Below are positions 26,123-33,066 of a DNA stretch of 64,000 nt, piece after piece. The first letter of the stretch is position 1; each line of letters begins with the position of its first letter. Under the pieces are notes generated by a model. It searched no databases. It was not told the origin of the DNA and saw only the letters and a program-made list of their open reading frames with translations. This DNA is from an uncultured Prevotellaceae bacterium. Its GTDB lineage: Bacteria > Bacteroidota > Bacteroidia > Bacteroidales > Bacteroidaceae. The position numbers and the translations under genes are program-made. The stretch lies in the NCBI GenBank assembly GCA_947167515.1, contig CAMVIM010000011.1:1-64000 (forward strand), in the 5' to 3' direction.

Positions 26123-27433
26123 TTAGAGTTTCTCCACCAACTGCACAAGGTGGTTGCTGTTAGAGCCTTTGATGAGGATGAGAAAACCTTGAGGCTTTTC
26201 AGTTGCAATGGCTGCCTTCACCTCTTCAACGTTGGCGAAAAGACGATAATGCGCGGGATGGGCGGTTTGGGCAAAGTTGTCGCCCACCAACCATACTGTC
26301 TCGAATCCGCATCCGCCTAACAAATCAATCACTTTCTGGTGCTCTTCTTCTGACACATCGCCCAATTCGCCCATCTGTCCGAGAATGCACATCTTGTGGT
26401 CTGCGTTGATGAGCTGGAAATTGTCGAGTGCTGCCTTCATGCTGGTGGGGTTGGCGTTGTAGGCATCGACCACGAGGCGGTTGTGGGGCGTGAGGGTGAG
26501 TTGGCTGCGGTTGTTCGAGGGGGTGTAGGCTTCGAGTGCCGCACAGATGTCGGTGGCTGGCACCTGGAAGTAGGTGCCGATGCAGGCGGCGGCAAGGGCG
26601 TTGTCGAGGTTGTAGGAGCCGATGAGTTGGGTCTGGATGGTTCCTCCTGTCTTTGTGGGCTTTGCGGTTTCCCACTCTAACTTCAAGAAGGGGTTGCACT
26701 CCACAAGTTTACCTTTCACCAACAGGTCGTTGGCATCGGTCTGTCCGTACTTGATGAGTTTCAGTCCGTTGCTGATGCCCTTAAGATGCGGGTTGTCGTT
26801 GTTGATGAAGACGGTTCCTTCTGTTTCACGCAGGAAGTCGTAAAGTTCGCCTTTGGTGCGGATGACTCCCTCGAAGGAGCCGAAGCCCAACAGGTGTGCC
26901 TTGCCCACGTTGGTGATGATGCCGTAGTTGGGTCGGACGATGTTGACGAGTGTCTTGATTTCGCCAGGATGGTTGGCACCCATCTCGATGACAGCCATCT
27001 GGTGTTCGGGCGTCAGTTGCAGCAGGGTCTTGGGCACTCCGATGTGGTTGTTGAAGTTGCCTTGGGTGTAGAGCACGTTGTACTTCTGCTTCAGCACCGT
27101 GGCAATGAGTTCTTTTGTGGTGGTCTTGCCGTTGGTGCCGGTGATGCCGATGATGGGGGTGCCCAGTTGTTCGCGGTGATACCGTGCCAGTTGCTGCAGG
27201 GTTTCCAGCACGTTGTCGACCAGCAGCAGTCGGTCGTTGCTTTCTTCGGCATACTCTTTCTCGTCGATGACGGCATAGGCAGCTCCTTTCTCCAGAGCGG
27301 CTTTGGCATAGGCATTGCCGTTGAAGGTCTCGCCTTTGAGGGAAAAGAAGATGGCACCTTCTGGCACATCGCGGCTGTCGGTAGTGATGGTGGGGTGTTG
27401 GAGGAATAGTTTGTATAAGTCTTTGATTTCCAT
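26123..27433 (-). CDS. murF: UDP-MurNAc-tripeptide:D-Ala-D-Ala ligase
   Basis: The start at 27433 gives MEIKDLYKLF and 436 residues, normal for MurF. It has the TDSRDVPEGAIFFSLKGE N-terminal domain typical of MurF/MurE, the P-loop GITGTNGKTTTKE (about 95-107), GNFNNHIGVP, and the C-terminal VVDAYNANPTSM. It adds D-Ala-D-Ala to UDP-MurNAc-tripeptide in the cytoplasm. It sits alone of the mur genes, in an operon with folP, a diadenylate cyclase and an NRPS. Confidence 0.96.
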   Translation of the reverse strand: MEIKDLYKLFLQHPTITTDSRDVPEGAIFFSLKGETFNGNAYAKAALEKGAAYAVIDEKEYAEESNDRLLLVDNVLETLQQLARYHREQLGTPIIGITGTNGKTTTKELIATVLKQKYNVLYTQGNFNNHIGVPKTLLQLTPEHQMAVIEMGANHPGEIKTLVNIVRPNYGIITNVGKAHLLGFGSFEGVIRTKGELYDFLRETEGTVFINNDNPHLKGISNGLKLIKYGQTDANDLLVKGKLVECNPFLKLEWETAKPTKTGGTIQTQLIGSYNLDNALAAACIGTYFQVPATDICAALEAYTPSNNRSQLTLTPHNRLVVDAYNANPTSMKAALDNFQLINADHKMCILGQMGELGDVSEEEHQKVIDLLGGCGFETVWLVGDNFAQTAHPAHYRLFANVEEVKAAIATEKPQGFLILIKGSNSNHLVQLVEKL

Positions 27434-27462
27434 GTGAGTGTTTCGCCCAATGTGTGGGCGGG

Positions 27463-28236
27463 TTATTTCAGTGCATTTATCAGATAGCTTTCCAGTTCGT
27501 TGCTGGCGAGTCGAAGGTGAAACTCGCCTCCTTGTGCCACGCTGATGGCTCCCGTCTCTTCGCTTACGATGATGGCAATGGCGTCGCTCTGCGAGGTGAT
27601 GCCGAGTGCGGCACGGTGTCGTAGTCCCAGTTCTTTGGGAATGTTGAGGTTGTGGCTGACGGGGAGGATGCATCCAGCAGCCATGATGCGGTTGTGGCTG
27701 ATGATCATGGCTCCGTCGTGGAGTGGGGAGTTCTTGAAGAAGATGTTCTTGATGAGTTCGGTGCTGATGTTAGCATCGATGGTTTCTCCCGACTTGATGA
27801 TGTCGTTGAGCGACATATCCCGTTCGATGATGATGAGGGCACCCACCATGTTCTTGCTCATGTTGTCGCATGCCAGCACGATGCGCATGAGTTGCTGGTC
27901 CACGTGCTCCTCTTCTATGCCCTGCTTGCGTTTCATGAGGTAGCGGGTGATGAACTTCATCTGTCGGTGTGAACCGAGTGTGAGGAAGAACCGCCTGATT
28001 TCTTCTTGAAAGAGGATGATGAGGGCGATGACACCCACGCTGACCAACTTGTCGAAGATGCTGCCCAGGAGTTTCATCTCCAACATTTGTGACACGACAA
28101 TCCATGTGACCACGAACACCAGAATGCCGTAGAAGATGTTAAGTGAACCTGATGTTTTCATCATGCGCCATGTGTAGTAGAGCATGGCTGCCACCAGCAG
28201 GATGTCGATTGCGTCTTTTAAGCAAAATTCAAACAC
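27463..28236 (-). CDS. cdaA: Membrane diadenylate cyclase (CdaA/DacA type)
   Basis: The 257-residue protein has about three N-terminal membrane helices (10-85) and a DAC domain with the catalytic LHDGAM (about 170-175) and RHRAALG (about 203-209) motifs. It makes the second messenger c-di-AMP from two ATP. In other bacteria this nucleotide controls potassium balance and cell wall homeostasis, and cdaA is often near peptidoglycan precursor genes (glmM); here the partner is murF, 29 bases downstream. Confidence 0.95.
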   Translation of the reverse strand: MFEFCLKDAIDILLVAAMLYYTWRMMKTSGSLNIFYGILVFVVTWIVVSQMLEMKLLGSIFDKLVSVGVIALIILFQEEIRRFFLTLGSHRQMKFITRYLMKRKQGIEEEHVDQQLMRIVLACDNMSKNMVGALIIIERDMSLNDIIKSGETIDANISTELIKNIFFKNSPLHDGAMIISHNRIMAAGCILPVSHNLNIPKELGLRHRAALGITSQSDAIAIIVSEETGAISVAQGGEFHLRLASNELESYLINALK

Positions 28237-28269
28237 GGGAGTTGACAGTTTAGAGTTGGGGTTGACAGT

Positions 28270-29115
28270 TTATAGTTGAGGGTCTTGAGGAAGGAGTTGG
28301 GAGATGAGTTGGGTGACTTCCAATGCCGCTTTCACATCGTGTACTCTAAGGATGTTGGCTCCTTTTGTCAGTGCAATGGTGTTCAGCACGGTTGTTCCGT
28401 TCAGGGCCTCTTGGGGAGTGGTGCCGAGCAGGTGGTAAATCATGCTTTTGCGCGACACGCCTACCAGCAGCGGCAATTCAAACACCTGGAGCATCTCTTG
28501 GTGGCGCAGCAGTTCGTAGTTTTGGTCAAGCGTTTTGCCGAAGCCATAGCCAGGGTCGAGGATGATGTCCTTTTGTCCGAGGTCTCGAAGTTGCTGCACT
28601 TTCTTGGCGAAATAGAGCATCACTTCCTTCAGCAGGTCGTCGTAGCGAGGGGCTTGCTGCATGGTCTTCGGGGTTCCCTTCATGTGCATGAGGATGTAGG
28701 GAACGCCCAGTCTTGCCACTGTGGTAAACATCGCAGGGTCGAGTTCTCCTCCCGAAATGTCGTTGATGATGTCTGCCCCCAGTTCCTCTACAGCCATCTT
28801 CGCCACATCGGCACGGAAGGTGTCCACGCTGAGAGGCATGTTGGGGGCTTCTTCCCTTACGACCTTCAGTCCTCGTCTCAGACGTTCCATCTCTTCTTTG
28901 GGCGAAACGTCGTCGGCACCGGGGCGGCTGGAGTAGGCACCCACGTCCATCATCGTGCCTCCCTCGTCTGCAATCTGGCGCACACGCTTTCTGATGGCCT
29001 CCTCGGTCTGCACCCGGCTCGCTGCATAGAACGAGTCTGGGGTGAGGTTGAGGATGCCCATCACTTGCGGCTTAGACAGGTCGAGCAGATGACCATGAAC
29101 GTTTAGAACGACCAT
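28270..29115 (-). CDS. folP: Dihydropteroate synthase
   Basis: The 281-residue TIM-barrel protein carries VMGILNLTPDSFYAASR (about 18-34), MMDVGAYSSRPGAD, the ADIINDISGG segment, and LLVGVSRKSM, all DHPS signatures. It condenses p-aminobenzoate with pterin pyrophosphate in folate synthesis and is the sulfonamide target. Its start overlaps the preceding outer membrane protein stop by 13 bases, and it leads into cdaA-murF-NRPS. Confidence 0.96.
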   Translation of the reverse strand: MVVLNVHGHLLDLSKPQVMGILNLTPDSFYAASRVQTEEAIRKRVRQIADEGGTMMDVGAYSSRPGADDVSPKEEMERLRRGLKVVREEAPNMPLSVDTFRADVAKMAVEELGADIINDISGGELDPAMFTTVARLGVPYILMHMKGTPKTMQQAPRYDDLLKEVMLYFAKKVQQLRDLGQKDIILDPGYGFGKTLDQNYELLRHQEMLQVFELPLLVGVSRKSMIYHLLGTTPQEALNGTTVLNTIALTKGANILRVHDVKAALEVTQLISQLLPQDPQL

Positions 29116-29828
29116 TTTAAGGCTAAGGTTGGGTTGATGAACGTGTCGCGGTTGTTGTAGGTGTTATAGATGAAGTTGTGGCTGATTTCCACCTCGGTGC
29201 CGATGCTCAGGTTCACGTCTTTCATGCTGGGCAGGCTGTTGAAGTTGAACCAGAACTGCGGCTCGGTCAGGATGACGAGTTGACCGTGTCTGTTGGCTTT
29301 CTCACCTCTCCAGAAATCGATGAAGCCCGAGAAGGTGCAGGCCTTGTGGGCAAAGGTGGTGCTCCACACGCCTGTCAGCTGAAGGCTGGCATAGGAGCGG
29401 GTGTCGCTATAGCTCTTGAAGTACTGCTTGTACATGAGTTGCACAGAATAGGTTTTCGAGAAGTCTTCAGAATGTCCGTTCCATGCGGCACCGATGAGTC
29501 CAGCCTGCTGGAAGCTGTTCGTGCGTCTGAGTCCGCCGTTATACTCGATGTGGGCAGCGAAGGGTGAGCTCTTGCCCAGGTTGAACTCGCGTGAAATCTC
29601 GGTGTAGGCTCCTTCGGTGAATCGGCGGTTCAGGTCTATATCTACAAAGTAGTACCATGAACCCCACTTGTCGGCCTTGAACTGTTCCAAGGTAATGGTC
29701 ACCTTTTGGCGGTTGGACTCCTCGTTGGGATAGAAGTGTCGGCCGAAGTCGTAATGAACTTGGATGTTTTGTGCCTGGATGCCAAGAGCGGCGATGAGCA
29801 GGATGGTGAAAAGAGTAAATTTTTTCAT
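29103..29828 (-). CDS. Outer membrane beta-barrel, DUF5020/Tsx-like
   Basis: The 241-residue protein has a signal peptide (MKKFTLFTILLIAALGIQAQ) and an alternating pattern of aromatic beta strands ending in LALKWSF, with C-terminal Phe as in outer membrane barrels. Segments like WGSWYYFVDIDL and EFNLGKSSPFAAHIEYNGG match the DUF5020 group, distantly like the nucleoside channel Tsx. Next to uracil and purine permeases on the same strand, a role as an outer membrane nucleoside or base channel is likely but inferred. Confidence 0.75.
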   Translation of the reverse strand: MKKFTLFTILLIAALGIQAQNIQVHYDFGRHFYPNEESNRQKVTITLEQFKADKWGSWYYFVDIDLNRRFTEGAYTEISREFNLGKSSPFAAHIEYNGGLRRTNSFQQAGLIGAAWNGHSEDFSKTYSVQLMYKQYFKSYSDTRSYASLQLTGVWSTTFAHKACTFSGFIDFWRGEKANRHGQLVILTEPQFWFNFNSLPSMKDVNLSIGTEVEISHNFIYNTYNNRDTFINPTLALKWSF

Positions 29829-29921
29829 ATTTTATTGGTTGGTTTGTTTTGTGTCTTGTTATGGATTTTCTGGATATTCTTGTTTATCTGGATTTTCTGG
29901 CCTTTCTAGCTTTACTAGTTT

Positions 29922-31235
29922 TTAGGCGTTGAATTGTTCGATGTCGATGTCCATGCGGTGGGGGAGGATGGCGTTGAGCAGGATGCCCACGATGGCGGAG
30001 AGTGCCAAGCCTGAGAAAGTGATGGGGCCGATGGCGATGGCATCGTTGGCTCCATATTTCACGCCGATGGCGATGACGAGGATGAGGGCGGCGATGATGA
30101 TGTTCCGCATGGAGGAAAAGTTGATGTGTGCCTCGACCATGTTGCGGATGCCGACAGCCGAAATCATGCCGTAGAGAATGAGTGACACACCGCCGATGGT
30201 GGCGGCTGGCATCAGTCCCACGAGGCAGGCGAACTTGGGGCAGAAGCTCAGCATGATGGCCAGCACGGCTGCCAGACGGATGACGCGGGGGTCATACACC
30301 TTCGTGATGTTCAGCACCCCCGTGTTTTCGCCGTAGGTGGTGTTGGCTGGTGCACCGAAGAGGGAGGCCAGTGCCGTAGCAATGCCGTCGCCCGTCAGGG
30401 TGCGGTGCAGTCCCGGGTCAACCAGAAAGTTCTTTCCCACTGTGCCTGAGATGGCGCACATATCGCCGATGTGCTCCATGATGGTGGCAAAGGCGATGGG
30501 CATGATGGCGATGATGCTCGACAGGACGAGCGATGAGTCGGGATGGTCCAGCACAGCCAGAATCGTGTTCTCGCGAGCCACAGGAAGTCCTATCCATGCT
30601 GCCTCATTGAGGGCGCTGAAGTCCACCTTGCCCATACAGGCGGCCAGACCGTATGATGCGATGACTCCCAGCAGGATAGGCACAATCCTCACGATGCCCC
30701 GTCCCCACATGTTGCTTGCAATGACTACCACGATGGCCACCATCGAGACCAGCCAGTCGCTGGTCACATTTGTGATGGCCGACCCCGACAGGCTCAGGCC
30801 GATGGCCACCACCATGGGTCCCGTCACCACTGGCGGGAAATACTTCAGGATGCGTTCGGAACCAAACCACTTGATGAGTCCTGCCATGACGAAATAGCAC
30901 AGACCGGCACACGCCACACCGATGCAGGCGTAGTCGAGCGAGAGCGACTCCGGCAGTCCTCTCTCCATGCCCATCTGCTTCAGCGACAGGTAGCCGCCGA
31001 TGAATGCAAACGAACTGCCCAAAAAGGCGGGCACCTTCATTTTCGAGATGAAGTGGAACAACAGTGTGCCGATGCCTGCAAATAGCAGCGTTGACGACAC
31101 GGCCAGCCCCGTGATGGCTGGCACCAGAATCGTGGCGCCAAACATGGCGAAGAGGTGCTGCACTCCCAGCACACCAAACTTCACTGGCCCTAATTGTCGG
31201 GCATCATGAATGCCCAATAGCGAATCCATTTCCAT
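29922..31235 (-). CDS. uraA: Uracil permease (NCS2 family)
   Basis: The 437-residue protein has about 14 helices and NCS2 signatures: LGVQHLFAMFGATILVP near the start, ATIMEHIGDM (with the substrate-binding Glu of helix 8), and TTYGENTGVLNITKVYDP (helix 10), which are diagnostic of UraA/PyrP uracil:proton symporters. It imports uracil across the inner membrane. It ends the pair begun by the purine permease three bases upstream. Confidence 0.92.
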   Translation of the reverse strand: MEMDSLLGIHDARQLGPVKFGVLGVQHLFAMFGATILVPAITGLAVSSTLLFAGIGTLLFHFISKMKVPAFLGSSFAFIGGYLSLKQMGMERGLPESLSLDYACIGVACAGLCYFVMAGLIKWFGSERILKYFPPVVTGPMVVAIGLSLSGSAITNVTSDWLVSMVAIVVVIASNMWGRGIVRIVPILLGVIASYGLAACMGKVDFSALNEAAWIGLPVARENTILAVLDHPDSSLVLSSIIAIMPIAFATIMEHIGDMCAISGTVGKNFLVDPGLHRTLTGDGIATALASLFGAPANTTYGENTGVLNITKVYDPRVIRLAAVLAIMLSFCPKFACLVGLMPAATIGGVSLILYGMISAVGIRNMVEAHINFSSMRNIIIAALILVIAIGVKYGANDAIAIGPITFSGLALSAIVGILLNAILPHRMDIDIEQFNA

Positions 31236-31238
31236 AAA

Positions 31239-32543
31239 CTACATCAAAATATATCTCAGCGTGAAGATGATGGCCAGCACCACGAGTGTAGGGTTCAGGT
31301 TCGACCACTTCCGGGCAATGGCGTTCAGAGCCACATAGGAGATGATGCCCAGCAGGATGCCGTCGCTGATGCTGCTTGCCATAGCCATGGCAAACAGCGT
31401 GATGAAACTCGGCAGACCCTCCTCATAGGAGTTGAAGTCGATGTGTACCACGCGCATGAACATCATCAGTCCCACGATGATGAGCGTGGGACTCGTCGCC
31501 GCCGACGGAATGGCGAGGAACAGTGGTGAGAAGAACAGTGCAATGGCGAAGCATACGGCAATGGAAAACGAGGTCAGACCTGTGCGGCCGCCTTCGCCAA
31601 CGCCAGCCGCCGACTCCACATAGGTGGTTGTGGTCGAGGCACCCACACATGCCCCCACCGTGGTTGCCACGGCATCGGCCATGAGCGCTCTGTTCACTCC
31701 GGGAATCTTGCCGTCACCCTGCACCATGCCAGCCGAACCCATCACTCCGATGAGGGTGCCCAGCGTGTCGAACATGTCGATGAACAGAAACGTGATCACC
31801 ACGAGCAGCATGTCGAGTGTGAAGATTTTGTCCCACTCAAACTGCAGGCACAGCGGCGACACGTCGGGCGGCAAGCCCACAATGCCTTCCATGTGTGTCT
31901 CTCCCATCGGGATGCCGATGAGCGTTGTGGCGAGAATGCCAATGAGCAGCGCGCCCTTCACACGGTAGATGAGCAGCGCCGCCGTCAGCAGGATGCCCAC
32001 AATGCAGAGCAGGGCAGACCCGCTGCCCAGATTGCCCAGTGTGATGAGTGTAGCCTGATTGTCCACGATGATGCCCGAATTTTTCAGTCCCAGCGAGGCG
32101 ATGAACAGTCCGATGCCCACCGAGATGGCGGCCTTCAGCTGCATGGGGATGGCGTTCACCATCATCTCGCGAATCCTTGTCGCGCTCATTACGATGAACA
32201 GCAGCCCCTCCAGCAGGATGGCAGTCAGCGCAAACTGCCACGTGTAGCCCATCGTCAAGCACACCGTATAGACAAAGAAAGCGTTCAGACCCATGCCAGG
32301 GGCGAGTCCGAACGGCATTTTCGCATAGATTGACATGACCAGTGTACCCACCACCGCCGCTATCACTGTGGCGGTGAACACGGCAGGGGTGTCCATGCCC
32401 TGTGCAGCCAGAGCCGAGAAGATGTTGGGGTTTACGGCCAGAATGTAGGCCATCGTCAGAAACGAAGTCACCCCCGCCAGCAACTCCGTCTTCACCCGGT
32501 GCTTTGTTTTGTCGAAGCCGAAAAGTTTCTCAAGTACCATCAT
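31239..32543 (-). CDS. Guanine/hypoxanthine permease (AzgA/PbuG-type NCS2)
   Basis: With the start at 32540-32543 (MMVLEKLFGFDKTK), 434 residues, it follows a good promoter; the longer frame crosses that promoter and is not real. Family features: ELLAGVTSFLTMAYILAVNP, GLAPGMGLNAFF, FLFIDMFDTLGTLIGV, and SAAGVGEGGRTGL. This group (GhxP, PbuG, PbuO, AzgA) imports guanine and hypoxanthine with protons. It forms a short operon with uraA. Confidence 0.92.
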   Translation of the reverse strand: MMVLEKLFGFDKTKHRVKTELLAGVTSFLTMAYILAVNPNIFSALAAQGMDTPAVFTATVIAAVVGTLVMSIYAKMPFGLAPGMGLNAFFVYTVCLTMGYTWQFALTAILLEGLLFIVMSATRIREMMVNAIPMQLKAAISVGIGLFIASLGLKNSGIIVDNQATLITLGNLGSGSALLCIVGILLTAALLIYRVKGALLIGILATTLIGIPMGETHMEGIVGLPPDVSPLCLQFEWDKIFTLDMLLVVITFLFIDMFDTLGTLIGVMGSAGMVQGDGKIPGVNRALMADAVATTVGACVGASTTTTYVESAAGVGEGGRTGLTSFSIAVCFAIALFFSPLFLAIPSAATSPTLIIVGLMMFMRVVHIDFNSYEEGLPSFITLFAMAMASSISDGILLGIISYVALNAIARKWSNLNPTLVVLAIIFTLRYILM

Positions 32544-32583
32544 GGAAAAAATCTTCAAAAAAAGCGTGAAACAATTTCGACGG

Positions 32584-32591
32584 CAAAGGTA
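32584..32591 (-). promoter_or_regulatory. Bacteroides-type -7 promoter box for the permease operon
   Basis: On the minus strand this reads TACCTTTG (TAnnTTTG), about 41 bases before the permease start. It shows that the long N-terminal frame upstream is untranslated. Confidence 0.72.
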
Positions 32592-32726
32592 CAACATTTT
32601 TTTTGCATAAGAAAAGAATGGGGGAGAAATGTAAAAAAAAGTAAAGGGGGAGAGGAAGGGGCGGAGACGAGGGATAGGCGTTGTCTTGTCAGCCCTATAC
32701 TCCTTGCCACATTTGTACATGCCCCA

Positions 32727-32835
32727 TGTAGCAGTTGCTGCACACCCCTATGTAGCAGTTGCTACACCGCCAGTGTAGCATTTGCTACATCGCCAGTGTA
32801 GTAGTTGCTACACCGCCAGTGTAGCGTTTGCTACA
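32727..32835. repeat. Array of five 16-bp palindromes with 23-24 bp period
   Basis: Five near-identical palindromes (consensus TGTAGCAGTTGCTACA) start at 32727, 32751, 32774, 32797 and 32820, with 7-8 base spacers (mostly CCGCCAG). They sit in the 523-bp divergent spacer between the purine permease and the MG2-like gene, upstream of both promoters. They may be stacked operators on about the same face of the helix, or a tandem palindromic repeat of the kind found at 22999-23063. The rest of the spacer shows only the two promoters. Confidence 0.8.
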
Positions 32836-33023
32836 CTCGGCTCCTCATTTTTGTGTGGCATCCACTTTCCCCTCTGCCGAGAGCGGTGTGGGGCGTTCAG
32901 GGCTTGCCTTCTCCCTTCCACCTTGTTACAATTCACTCTTTTTCGCACTTTTTCCTGTCTGAAAAACAGCCTGTTGCGCCTCCGCTGCTGTAACATCCTC
33001 TTGTTTCGTTGCAGAATCTTTTG

Positions 33024-33031
33024 TACCTTTG
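33024..33031 (+). promoter_or_regulatory. Bacteroides-type -7 promoter box for the MG2-like gene pair
   Basis: TACCTTTG fits TAnnTTTG, 35 bases upstream of the ATG at 33067. A TTG at 33001 gives a partial -33 box. Confidence 0.68.
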
Positions 33032-33066
33032 CATTCGTATTTAATCCATCACACTTTTTACCCAAC

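Noticed and set aside
27434-27673. N-terminal extension of MurF
   Set aside because: It overlaps the end of cdaA in another frame; MurF homologues start at the MEIKDLY position.
32727-32835. CRISPR-like array
   Set aside because: Spacers are only 7-8 bases and nearly identical, and no cas genes are present.
32782-33066. Long N-terminal extension of the MG2-like protein
   Set aside because: It translates the palindrome array and the promoter region. The signal peptide starts at 33067, just after a TAnnTTTG box.
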